From: Pseudoduganella ginsengisoli
Lineage (GTDB): Bacteria > Pseudomonadota > Gammaproteobacteria > Burkholderiales > Burkholderiaceae_D
Reading direction: 5' to 3'
DNA: 64,000 bases
NCBI RefSeq assembly: GCF_009720865.1
Contig: NZ_WNLA01000003.1
Location: 346,376 to 410,375 of the forward strand
The notes beneath the pieces were generated by a model, which had not been told where the DNA came from, did not search any database, and saw only the letters and a list, made by a program, of their open reading frames with translations. Numbering within the stretch: position 1 is the first letter of the stretch; every line of letters begins with the position of its first letter. Below, in pieces: positions 8,847 to 17,456 of the stretch. The position numbers were made by a program, and so were the translations under genes.

Positions 8847-11800
8847 ATGCAACAAAAGGGTAGTTTAGCTACAAAAATTTCCGTAGTCGCCGTTTGCAGC
8901 GCACTGGCCATGCTGGCCGGCTGTGGCGCGGGCAGCGATAGCGCAAGTACGGGCAAGATGCGTATGGGCGGCGCCGCATCGGCCGGCGCCACGGCTGCCG
9001 CACCGGTGGCGCCCGGCTCGATCCGCATGCACTTCCACCGCACCCAGGGCGATGAAGCCCAGTGGGGCGTGTATTCGTGGGACGGCCCCGTCAACCCCAG
9101 CTCGGCCTGGATTTCCACCCGCTTCATGATGACGGGCAGCGACAGCTTCGGCGGCTACGTCGACATCCCCATCAACACGGCGAAATCGTCGATCTGGTTC
9201 CTCGTGACGGATGGCAGCGGCAACAAGAATTGCGGCGCCGACCAGTCGGCGGCGCTGAATGGCGACATCGCCAGCAATGGCCAGGAAGTGTGGATGCTGG
9301 AAGGCGATTGCACCGTCTACAAATCGCAGCCCGCCATCAGCTACGGCAATTTGAACCAGGCTAACGCGCACTGGCTGTCCGCCAATACGCTGGCATGGCC
9401 TGGCGTGCCCGCCAGCGGCAGCTACAAGCTGTATTACGCGGCCAACGGTGGCCTGGGTTCCGGCGTCACGGGCGTGACCGGTTACGACAGCGCGATGGAG
9501 TTGACGGCATCGTCTTCGCTGCCGGTCGCGCTGAACACCAAATATCCGCATTTGATGGGCGCCACGGCGTTGACCTTGTCGGCGCAGGATGCCGCCACCG
9601 TGGCATCGAAAGCATCCGGCCAGTTCGCCATTGCGCAATTCGATGGCAATGGCAAACTGGTGCAAGTGACGTCGCTGCAAATGAGCGGCATGCTCGATAC
9701 CGTGTTCGCACCGCAGGCAGTTAATGCGGAACTGGGCGTCACGTTTGGCCGCAACAATGTGCCGACCTTCCGCGTGTGGGCCCCGACCGCGAAAGCCGTC
9801 AGCCTGAACCTGTATGCCGACGCCAACGGCGAGCGCGTACGCCAGGTCGCCATGACGCGTGACGATGCCAGCGGCGTGTGGCGCTATACGGCGCCGGATG
9901 CGTCGATGACGAACCGCTACTACTACACGTATGACGTGCAAGTGCTGTCCCGCTGGGCCAACAATACCATCGTCACCAATACCGTCACCGACCCGTATTC
10001 CGTCAGCCTGAATGCCAACAGTGGCCGCAGCTTCATCGCGAACCTGGACAGCAATGCCATGAAACCGAATGGCTGGGACCACCACAGCATTCCCAAACTG
10101 GACAACGCGGCAGACATCGCGCTGTATGAATTGCACGTGCGCGACTTCAGCGCCAGCGACACGACCGTGCCGCCTGAACACCGCGGCAAATACCTGGCGT
10201 TCACGGACACGCGCTCGAACGGCATGCGCCATTTGCGCGCCATGCGCGAAGCCGGCCTGTCGCACGTGCACTTGCTGCCGGCATTCGACTTTGCCAGCGT
10301 CAATGAAGCCGGCTGCAGCAACCCAACGATTCCATCCGCCGCAGCGGACTCCACGGCGCAGCAAGCCGCCGTTGAGCAGTCGCGCGGCCTCGATTGCTTC
10401 AACTGGGGCTATGACCCGGTGCACTATGGCGCACCGGAAGGCAGCTACGCCAGCAACGCCAATGACGGCGCGGCCCGCGTCAAGGAATTCCGCGCCATGG
10501 TGCAAGGCTTGCACGACCAGGGCCTGCGCGTGACGATGGACGTCGTGTACAACCACACCAGCGCATCGCAGCAAGGCCAGTTGTCCGTGCTCGATAAGAT
10601 CGTGCCGGCCTACTATTACCGCCTGAACGCCAGCGGCGGCACCACCAACGACAGCTGCTGCGCCGACACCGCGCAGGAAAACACCATGATGGCCAAGCTG
10701 ATGATCGACACGGCCAGAATGTGGGTGCGCGATTACAAGGTCGACAGCTTCCGCTTCGACATCATGGGCTTCACGCCGCTGGCGGTGATGCGCCAGCTGC
10801 AGGCGGCCGTCAACCGCGCGGCAGGCCGGGACATTTACATTTACGGCGAAGCGTGGAACTTCGGTACGGTCGGCAACGATGCCCGCTTCGTACAGGCGCG
10901 CCAGGCCAACATGTTCGGCACCGGCATCGGCTCGTTCAATGACCGTTTGCGCGATGCCGTACGCGGCGGCGGCTGCTGCGATGGCGGCGAAGCGCTGGTC
11001 AGCCAGCAAGGCTTCATCAATGGCGCGTACTACGATCCGAATGCGAAGGCGTCCCAGAGCAAGGATGATTTGCTGCGCCTGGGCGACCTGGTGAAAGTCG
11101 GCCTGTCCGGCACCTTGCGCGATTACAGCTTCACGGACCGCTTCGGCAACGTGAAGAAAAATGCCGACATCGATTACTTTGGCCAGCGCGCCGGCTTTGC
11201 CGCCAACCCGTCGGAAACCATCAACTACATCGAAGCGCACGATAACCAGACGCTGTTTGACATTAACGCCTTCAAGCTGCCGCAAAACACGCCGCTGGCC
11301 GACCGGGTGCGCGTGCAAAACCTGGGCGCCGCCATCACGGTACTGTCGCAAGGCATTCCATTCCTGCACGCGGGCCAGGAAATGCTGCGTTCGAAATCGC
11401 TGGACCGCGACAGCTATGATGCAGGCGACTGGTTCAACCGCCTCGACTACAGCTATGGCTCCAACAACTTCGGCGTGGGCTTGCCGCTGGCAAGCGTGAA
11501 CCAGTACAACTGGAGCATCATGTCGCCGATCCTGACGAATCCGCTGATCAAGCCGGATACGCAAGCCATCACCACGGCGCGCGACTACATGAATGACATG
11601 CTGGCGATCCGCCAGGATACGTCGCTGTTCCGCTTGCGCACGGCAAAGGATGTGTCGGAGCGCCTGCGCTTCCACAATACGGGCCCGCAGCAGGTACCGG
11701 GCGTGATTGCCATGAGCATTGATGGCCAGCATCCGCAGCGCTACGATGGCGCGCAATACAAATCCGTCATCACGCTGTTCAACGTGGACAAGGTGGCGAA

Positions 11801-11975
11801 AACGGTATTGCTGCCGGAACTGCGCGGCCGCAAGCTGAAGGTGCACAAGGTGCAGCTGAAGTCGGAAGCAGACCGTTTGGCGCGCACGGCGCAATATGAT
11901 GCGGCGACGGGGTCGTTCACGATCCCGCCGCGCACCACGGTGGTGTTCGTGGAGCACGCGGCGCACGATGATTAA
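8847..11975 (+). CDS. pulA: Pullulanase-type alpha-1,6-glucosidase lipoprotein
   Basis: Debranching enzyme that cleaves alpha-1,6 links in pullulan or limit dextrins. The signal peptide ends in lipobox LAGC (C26), so it is a surface or periplasmic lipoprotein. Order: a CBM41/PUD-like starch-binding domain (IRMHFHRTQGDEAQWGVYSW, from residue 55), a pullulanase N2-like region, a CBM48-like domain (FRVWAPTAKAVSLNLY) and a GH13 barrel. GH13 regions seen: DVVYNH near 565, nucleophile D638 in FRFDIMGF, acid/base E668 in YGEAWNFG and D799 in EAHDNQT. At 1042 residues it has normal length. The TonB receptor next door could import the products, but that link is inference. Confidence 0.93.
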   Translation: MQQKGSLATKISVVAVCSALAMLAGCGAGSDSASTGKMRMGGAASAGATAAAPVAPGSIRMHFHRTQGDEAQWGVYSWDGPVNPSSAWISTRFMMTGSDSFGGYVDIPINTAKSSIWFLVTDGSGNKNCGADQSAALNGDIASNGQEVWMLEGDCTVYKSQPAISYGNLNQANAHWLSANTLAWPGVPASGSYKLYYAANGGLGSGVTGVTGYDSAMELTASSSLPVALNTKYPHLMGATALTLSAQDAATVASKASGQFAIAQFDGNGKLVQVTSLQMSGMLDTVFAPQAVNAELGVTFGRNNVPTFRVWAPTAKAVSLNLYADANGERVRQVAMTRDDASGVWRYTAPDASMTNRYYYTYDVQVLSRWANNTIVTNTVTDPYSVSLNANSGRSFIANLDSNAMKPNGWDHHSIPKLDNAADIALYELHVRDFSASDTTVPPEHRGKYLAFTDTRSNGMRHLRAMREAGLSHVHLLPAFDFASVNEAGCSNPTIPSAAADSTAQQAAVEQSRGLDCFNWGYDPVHYGAPEGSYASNANDGAARVKEFRAMVQGLHDQGLRVTMDVVYNHTSASQQGQLSVLDKIVPAYYYRLNASGGTTNDSCCADTAQENTMMAKLMIDTARMWVRDYKVDSFRFDIMGFTPLAVMRQLQAAVNRAAGRDIYIYGEAWNFGTVGNDARFVQARQANMFGTGIGSFNDRLRDAVRGGGCCDGGEALVSQQGFINGAYYDPNAKASQSKDDLLRLGDLVKVGLSGTLRDYSFTDRFGNVKKNADIDYFGQRAGFAANPSETINYIEAHDNQTLFDINAFKLPQNTPLADRVRVQNLGAAITVLSQGIPFLHAGQEMLRSKSLDRDSYDAGDWFNRLDYSYGSNNFGVGLPLASVNQYNWSIMSPILTNPLIKPDTQAITTARDYMNDMLAIRQDTSLFRLRTAKDVSERLRFHNTGPQQVPGVIAMSIDGQHPQRYDGAQYKSVITLFNVDKVAKTVLLPELRGRKLKVHKVQLKSEADRLARTAQYDAATGSFTIPPRTTVVFVEHAAHDD

Positions 11976-12003
11976 GCGTTGATTCAGCGTTGATTCAGCG
12001 TTA

Positions 12004-12030
12004 AAAAGGGCCGGTTTTTCCGGCCCTTTT
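12004..12030. terminator. Bidirectional terminator between pulA and the receptor remnant
   Basis: AAAAGGGCCGG and CCGGCCCTTTT form an 11-bp perfect stem with a five-T loop. The flanking A and T runs make it work for either strand. It lies 28 bp after pulA and just before the minus-strand receptor 3' end. Confidence 0.88.
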
Positions 12031-12033
12031 ACG

Positions 12034-12639
12034 TTAAAACTTCATCTCGACATTCGCCCCCAGCCGCGCCGATCCCGGGCTCCAGCTGCGGGTTTCGCTG
12101 GTTCCGCTGCGGTCCACATAGCGCGACAGGCTGTCGTTATCGTCGCCCAGCAGATTGCTGGCGGACAGCCGCACTTGCAGACCCGCGTGCACCTTGTACA
12201 GCCAGTACGCTTCCACGTCGCGCCGCCGGTATTGGCGCACAAACTGTTCGTCCGATATCCGCACCGGGCCGCCGCCGCGGTATGCCAAGCTGGCGCCCGC
12301 GCTGAATTTGTCTTCGCGGTAGTCGGCGCCCAATGTCACCGTCAGTGGGATTTGCTGGTCGAGGCGGTTGTCCGGCCCCGGCACGGTATCCACGGCGGAC
12401 CAGTTGCGGTTGGCGCTGAAGCGGAAGTCAAATGGCAGCGCCTCCTTGTCGAAAGCTTTCAGCGGGAATTTCACTTCCACATCCAAGGTGCGCACGGTTG
12501 CGCTGCCATCGTTGAGCGGCATGGTCAGCCAGTGGCCCGGGCGGTCTTCGATCAGGCGCGAGCGGATGTAGTCGCGGATATTGCGCTGCGACGTCCCCAC
12601 GGAAAACACGGCGCCGGGCGCCCAGAAATGTTCGTACGT
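12034..12639 (-). pseudogene. 3' fragment of a TonB-dependent receptor gene (606-bp duplicate)
   Basis: It encodes only the last part of a beta-barrel, from about FWAPGAVFSVGTSQ to the terminal Phe (NVEMKF). The DNA repeats 16851-17456, the same region of the intact receptor, in direct orientation at an offset of 4817 bp. I found one difference, a synonymous change at 12049 (G here, A at 16866). The fragment ends abruptly at 12639, where the truncated IS3 transposase begins. It has no start of its own. A 498-codon open frame running through it into the antisense of the transposase is an artefact. Confidence 0.9.
12034..12639. repeat. Left copy of the 606-bp direct repeat flanking the island
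   Basis: Nearly identical to 16851-17456 and in the same orientation. The pair brackets the IS remnant and the 860-aa gene. Recombination between the copies would remove exactly 4817 bp and leave one intact receptor gene behind the pulA terminator. Confidence 0.92.
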
Positions 12640-13545
12640 CCTGACGGCCGCCCGGAGGCAGCGCGGCCAGCGCCTGCGCATAAGCTGTCTGATGAAGAAC
12701 GCCAACGCATCCTGCAGTTGTGCCACGAACCGCGCTTTGCCGACTTGCCACCGGCGCAGATCGTTCCGCGCTTGGCTGATGAAGGGGAATATGTGGCATC
12801 GGAATCGTCGTTCTACCGTGTACTGAGAAGCGCCGACCAGCAGCATCACCGAGGCCGTAGCAAGGCTCCTGTGGCCAGCGAACCGGTGCTTCACGTCGCG
12901 CATGGCCCTAACCAGGTCTGGAGTTGGGACGTGACGTACTTGCCCAGCCGGGTGCGCGGACTGTATTTTTATCTGTACGCCGTGCTCGATATTTACAGCC
13001 GCAAACTGGTCGCATGGGAAGTCCACGAACGGGAAAATGGCGAGGAAGCTGCTTTGCTGATTGAGCGCGCCTGCTGGCGTGAACAACGCCGCAACGCGCC
13101 GTTGGTACTGCATGCCGATAACGGTGCCGCGCAAACCTCGCATACGCTCAAGAGCAAGCTGGAAGTGCTGGGCATCGGCTCCTCGCACAGCCGGCCCGGC
13201 GTCTCCGACGACAATGCCCATATCGAAGCGTGGTTCCGCACCTGCAAATATGCGCCCAGCTATCCGGCCAAAGGTTTTGAAACCATCGCACAGGCGCGGG
13301 CCTGGACATTGCAGTTTGTAACTTGGTACAACGGCACTCACCTGCATAGCGCCTTGGCCTATGTGACGCCGGAGCAGCGCCATACCGGCGCCGCTAACGC
13401 GGTATTGGCCCGCCGCCGCGACGTTTATGCCGCCGCTCAGCAACGCCATCCGCTGCGCTGGAAGCGCCATGTGCGGCCTTGGCTGGCACCGAATGAGGTC
13501 TGGCTTAACCCGCCATCGAAACAGGACCAACGTATGGCTGCTTAA
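12640..13545 (+). pseudogene. Truncated IS3-family transposase OrfB
   Basis: About 301 residues of a DDE transposase (rve integrase core). The retained N-terminal part includes KLSDEERQRILQLCHEP and YVASESSFYRVLR. The catalytic triad is visible: Asp in WSWDVTYL, Asp in LHADNGAA and Glu in DDNAHIEAWFRTCKY, so the core is not obviously damaged. Roughly 50 N-terminal residues of OrfB and all of OrfA are missing. The frame stays open upstream through the antisense of the receptor fragment to 12175, giving a spurious 456-codon frame. It cannot move itself without OrfA and the left end. Confidence 0.88.
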
Positions 13546-13573
13546 TCAATTTATGCGACAACTGTCTTGACGC
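12640..13573 (+). mobile_element. 5'-truncated IS3-family insertion sequence
   Basis: This holds the C-terminal two-thirds of an OrfB transposase and the right end of the element. On the reverse strand the end reads GTCAAGACAGTTGTCGC, a typical IS3-group terminal repeat, at about 13557-13573. OrfA, the left end and the first part of OrfB are missing. It sits in the receptor copy, between the codons for NLKPE and those for EHFWAPG, replacing about 18 bp present in the intact gene. Confidence 0.85.
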
Positions 13574-13576
13574 GCG

Positions 13577-13655
13577 CTGTTCTGGCTTCAGGTTCGGGTT
13601 GCCGCTGCTGTCGGGCGTGAAGCGCGTATTAAGGTCCGCTTCATAACTGCGTCCC
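13577..13655 (-). pseudogene. Diverged internal fragment of a TonB-dependent receptor
   Basis: The minus strand encodes SYEADLNTRFTPDSSGNPNL, which aligns with RYEADINTRFSPDSSGNPNL of the intact receptor. At DNA level this piece is roughly 88% identical, by eye, to about 17475-17550, whereas the 606-bp block on the other side of the IS is almost identical. The receptor remnant is therefore a mosaic of two receptor genes. Homology fades beyond about 13655. Confidence 0.7.
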
Positions 13656-13977
13656 GTCCGCTGAAACGCCTGCGAGCGTCGGACATACGTATCGTTGACA
13701 TGCAACATTAAAGATCACCCACACTGCACGCTCAGGAACCGCCGATTTACGTCCAGCTGCTCCAAGTTCGTTAATGAGATAAGCACAGCCAACCGAAAAT
13801 TAAAAAAAACAGAAACAATCTCTTCATAAAATTGGAATTTGAGGTATATTATTATTTCCAGTTGGAAATAATACAAAAAAGTAACTACCAATTGGCAATT
13901 GACTCTTTGACTTAATTGACACATAACTTTTAAGCCAAGTTATTCCATAAACTTAAATCCCATAAATAATATTAACA
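13656..13977 (+). promoter_or_regulatory. AT-rich upstream region of the HD-GHKL gene
   Basis: No gene seen. GC drops sharply from about 13790. It contains a perfect inverted repeat (13850-13873), a smaller AAATT-GG-AATTT repeat at about 13830-13841, and three -35-like hexamers in a row: TTGACT at 13899, TTGACT at 13907 and TTGACA at 13916. No convincing -10 box at 17 bp from any of them. No clear ribosome binding site before the ATG at 13978. Confidence 0.45.
13850..13873. promoter_or_regulatory. Perfect 11-bp inverted repeat, candidate operator
   Basis: TATTATTTCCA (13850-13860) and TGGAAATAATA (13863-13873) are exact reverse complements separated by GT. The centre is about 117 bp upstream of the HD-GHKL gene and about 26 bp before the first -35-like hexamer. 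No regulator is encoded in the island, so the binding protein is unknown. Confidence 0.5.
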
Positions 13978-16560
13978 ATGAACTCGTTACATTATAAAAA
14001 TTCTGGAATTTGGAAATCTTGCCTAGCTCTTAGGGACTCTGATCCGTACGAAAATAGCCGCAGCCGGTTAAGAACCTCTTTCGAGAATACCCGTCATCAT
14101 GTAGAACCTCTAGTAGCAAAGATAGGTCAAGAGCTTCCAAGTTTAACAGTTCATGATATCACTCACCTAGATGCACTCTGGCATATCGCTGACGTAATCC
14201 TAGGACGAAACTATCCGCTCAATCCCGCAGAAGCATACATTTTAGGGATGACATTCTTAATGCACGATGCGGCAACAAGCACATTTGCATTTAAGAATGG
14301 AATAACAGATATCAAGAATAGTGTTCAATGGAAAGATTTAATAGCACAAAAGAAAATTAACATTGATAATGTAGGCACCGATTCGGAAATTTACAAGTTT
14401 GCGCTCTTTGAATCATTAAGACAACTACATGCTGAACAAGCAGCAAAGCTACCTACACAAAGCTGGAAAGATGCCGCTGGATTAGACAGATATTTAATTG
14501 AAGACGTGGAACTTAGAAACTACTATGGCCGGGAAATTGGGCGCCTTGCAGCAAGTCATGGAAAAGATATAACTGATGTTGAACAACAGTGGGCTTATAT
14601 CGCGCCAATTCCACCTCATAGCTCATTAGGAATAGGAGCAGAATCTAACTGGAAGGTGGACTGCCTAAAACTTGCATTGTTGCTACGATGTATTGATGCG
14701 GCCCACATCGATAGCTTGCGCGCCCCTGACTTTAACTACGTGCTTAATAAGCCAAAAGGAGAGTCCAGCAATCATTGGACTTTTCAAAACAAACTCAGCA
14801 GCATAGCAATCAACGAAGCTAATGAAATATATTGGTCAGGCTCGGGATTTGGAATAGACCAATCGGAAGCTTGGTGGCGATGTTTCGAAACGGCCAAAAT
14901 GATCGACAAAGAAATTTCGTCCTCTAATCGCATGCTATGCGACCATTCAAAGCCAGCACTACAATGCATCGGAGTTGCTGGAGCAAATAATGTAACGGAA
15001 TTTCAGAGAAATGTTCCAACTGAAGGTTGGACTCCTTTGGATTTCAATTTCCAAGTTAGTCAAATAGGAAATGTCATCGAGAAGTTCGGAGGAAAGCAAC
15101 TTTACGGAGACAAGCCGTACTTGGCCTTGAGAGAATTAATCCAAAATTCTTCAGATGCTATTCATGCAAGAAGAAAATTAACTAATTTTCCGAGCATCGG
15201 TCAAATAGAAATTTCCCTGACATCGGAAAATTCCGAAACTTGGCTTAATGTGCAAGATAATGGCATTGGCATGAGTAACTACGTCTTAACTGAGGTTCTA
15301 CTTGATTTTGGTCGTTCACTTTGGGCAGATGATGCACTCCGCCGCCAATGGTCAGGCCTTGCCAGTAAAGGATTCGAGGCTATGGGTCAATTTGGGATTG
15401 GTTTTTTCTCTGTCTTTATGCTTGGAGATGAGGTAAAGGTTACAACATGGCGCTACGGAGCGGATTTGTCCAGTCAGATAACTTTACATTTGCGAGACCG
15501 AGCAATAAAAAGACCAATCGTATGCCCAACTACTGAGAGTGAACGGCTAAGTGATTTCGGAACGCGTATATCAATACGTTTAAAAAGCGGACAGCAATCC
15601 CTACTTCGATCATATAGCGATTACAAATATATAGATGGAAAATTTTCCTCAGTAAAAACGGAAGAAAGGCTGGAGGTCCTAGTAGGTTATCTCGCACCCG
15701 CTAGCGATATCGACATATTTACAAAATCCGTAGGCGAGGATAGCGTTATTTGCGTTAAGGCCAATGACTGGAAAACCATGCCATTTGAAAGCTTATTACG
15801 CAGAATATTGCCACGCGCAAAGGAAGAAGACCTAAAAAAATATTACCCACAAGGAAGCGACATATATACAGATGACGGAATTTTAGCTGGGAGAATATGC
15901 ATTTGCGCAGAACCAGCTTATCGCTCAAGAGATATCCCTTGCACCTTATCCCACAATGGAATACTCGTCGGAGAATGCCATGGATTATTAGGGATCTTAC
16001 TTGCCTCAAATAATAAAGATCTAGCCAGAGGCGAGGCGGCTCCAATAGTTAGCGGAAAAATTATAAAGAAATGGGCATCCGAACAATATACAAAAAATAG
16101 AATGTATGCGACCCCTATAATATCAGAGCGCGCAAACAGCTTGGGTGTAGTTGATTCACACCTCATAATTGGAAATTACAAAGAAAAAAGGACTTCTATT
16201 TCCGAACTTATAGAATTAGTAAAAACAAAGGAAATAGAAGAAATAAAATTCCTCTTGGAACAGCCGAGCTGCCCGAGTGATATGTCTGAAGACGAGTTCA
16301 ACGAACTTGAAATAGACGATAACTTGGTTGACCTCACTGATTGCGCACCAACTAATAGATTTAATTTCGGGCTAGAAAATTGGCTTGCAACAGAGCTTCC
16401 TGAAAACAATAACGAACCGCGCACCTTACGACATACAATAGAATTTTTATTTTTAAGAGAATTTCCAAATTCCGTCTTCAGTAATGAATGGTGCAAGATT
16501 GGCGAGGCAAATTACGTTGAGATTGAAGAGAGTTGCCTTGTATTTCGATACTTAGAATAA
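13978..16560 (+). CDS. HD-domain / HSP90-type GHKL ATPase fusion protein, putative conflict system
   Basis: 860 residues of unknown function with two recognisable parts. The N-terminal third looks like an HD metal-dependent phosphohydrolase: H59-D60 and H63 in VHDITHLDALW, H96-D97 in FLMHDAA, and D240 in LLRCIDAAHID. The middle is a Bergerat-fold ATPase of HSP90/HtpG type: N-box ELIQNSSDAI (E386, N390, D393), G1 box DNGIGM (D427), G2 box GQFGIGF (470-476) and T529 in GTRISIRL. The C-terminal 300 residues are unassigned. The gene is AT-rich, stands alone, and lies between receptor repeats beside an IS remnant, all signs of transfer. Defence is inferred from architecture and context only. No Shine-Dalgarno is evident, and the next in-frame Met is residue 91. 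Confidence 0.8.
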   Translation: MNSLHYKNSGIWKSCLALRDSDPYENSRSRLRTSFENTRHHVEPLVAKIGQELPSLTVHDITHLDALWHIADVILGRNYPLNPAEAYILGMTFLMHDAATSTFAFKNGITDIKNSVQWKDLIAQKKINIDNVGTDSEIYKFALFESLRQLHAEQAAKLPTQSWKDAAGLDRYLIEDVELRNYYGREIGRLAASHGKDITDVEQQWAYIAPIPPHSSLGIGAESNWKVDCLKLALLLRCIDAAHIDSLRAPDFNYVLNKPKGESSNHWTFQNKLSSIAINEANEIYWSGSGFGIDQSEAWWRCFETAKMIDKEISSSNRMLCDHSKPALQCIGVAGANNVTEFQRNVPTEGWTPLDFNFQVSQIGNVIEKFGGKQLYGDKPYLALRELIQNSSDAIHARRKLTNFPSIGQIEISLTSENSETWLNVQDNGIGMSNYVLTEVLLDFGRSLWADDALRRQWSGLASKGFEAMGQFGIGFFSVFMLGDEVKVTTWRYGADLSSQITLHLRDRAIKRPIVCPTTESERLSDFGTRISIRLKSGQQSLLRSYSDYKYIDGKFSSVKTEERLEVLVGYLAPASDIDIFTKSVGEDSVICVKANDWKTMPFESLLRRILPRAKEEDLKKYYPQGSDIYTDDGILAGRICICAEPAYRSRDIPCTLSHNGILVGECHGLLGILLASNNKDLARGEAAPIVSGKIIKKWASEQYTKNRMYATPIISERANSLGVVDSHLIIGNYKEKRTSISELIELVKTKEIEEIKFLLEQPSCPSDMSEDEFNELEIDDNLVDLTDCAPTNRFNFGLENWLATELPENNNEPRTLRHTIEFLFLREFPNSVFSNEWCKIGEANYVEIEESCLVFRYLE

Positions 16561-16850
16561 AACTCATACGAGATTTAAATTAAACCGAAAAAATCCTGCA
16601 CTTCGCTAATATTCTCCAAAAAACTGGAGCGCATAGAACTAGGATACATTTATCGACCCAGCACCCACCATTCCGTAGCTCAATATTGCCTGAACACAGG
16701 CATTACACGATGGCTGGTAATCTTCCGTATATCCTGAAGAAATTTAACAGCCATCGTAGCGAAGCCTACCGTATTAGCGATCGTTTGCATATCAAAAGAA
16801 AAATACCGTTGCACCCCAACTCAATAACATTATTTACTAGACCCGTCTAT
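16561..16850. other. AT-rich non-coding stretch after the HD-GHKL gene
   Basis: No convincing gene. A weak hairpin CTCCA-N6-TGGAG at 16614-16629 lacks a T run. A 50-codon open segment from 16686 runs into the antisense of the receptor and has no recognisable features. GC stays low until 16850, where the second 606-bp repeat begins abruptly. Confidence 0.5.
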
Positions 16851-17456
16851 TTAAAACTTCATCTCAACATTCGCCCCCAGCCGCGCCGATCCCGGGCTCC
16901 AGCTGCGGGTTTCGCTGGTTCCGCTGCGGTCCACATAGCGCGACAGGCTGTCGTTATCGTCGCCCAGCAGATTGCTGGCGGACAGCCGCACTTGCAGACC
17001 CGCGTGCACCTTGTACAGCCAGTACGCTTCCACGTCGCGCCGCCGGTATTGGCGCACAAACTGTTCGTCCGATATCCGCACCGGGCCGCCGCCGCGGTAT
17101 GCCAAGCTGGCGCCCGCGCTGAATTTGTCTTCGCGGTAGTCGGCGCCCAATGTCACCGTCAGTGGGATTTGCTGGTCGAGGCGGTTGTCCGGCCCCGGCA
17201 CGGTATCCACGGCGGACCAGTTGCGGTTGGCGCTGAAGCGGAAGTCAAATGGCAGCGCCTCCTTGTCGAAAGCTTTCAGCGGGAATTTCACTTCCACATC
17301 CAAGGTGCGCACGGTTGCGCTGCCATCGTTGAGCGGCATGGTCAGCCAGTGGCCCGGGCGGTCTTCGATCAGGCGCGAGCGGATGTAGTCGCGGATATTG
17401 CGCTGCGACGTCCCCACGGAAAACACGGCGCCGGGCGCCCAGAAATGTTCGTACGT
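16851..17456. repeat. Right copy of the 606-bp direct repeat (3' end of the intact receptor)
   Basis: Same sequence and orientation as 12034-12639 with one base difference seen. The homology begins exactly at the stop codon of both copies. The bases left of it differ: ACG at 12031-12033 against TAT at 16848-16850. Confidence 0.92.

Noticed and set aside
8865..11966. 1033-codon minus-strand open frame across pulA
   Set aside because: Antisense shadow of a clear pullulanase gene; His/Arg/Val-rich with no motif or ribosome site.
12175..12639. N-terminal extension of the transposase frame
   Set aside because: It is the antisense of the receptor fragment; the transposase itself begins at the junction at 12640.
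12034..13530. 498-codon minus-strand open frame joining the receptor C-terminus to an unknown N-terminal half
   Set aside because: The N-terminal half is the exact antisense of the IS3 transposase core. High GC kept the frame open. It is a junction artefact.
16686..16850. Short plus-strand peptide MAGNLPYILKKFNSH... after the HD-GHKL gene
   Set aside because: Runs directly into the antisense of the receptor, has no clear ribosome site and matches no family I know.
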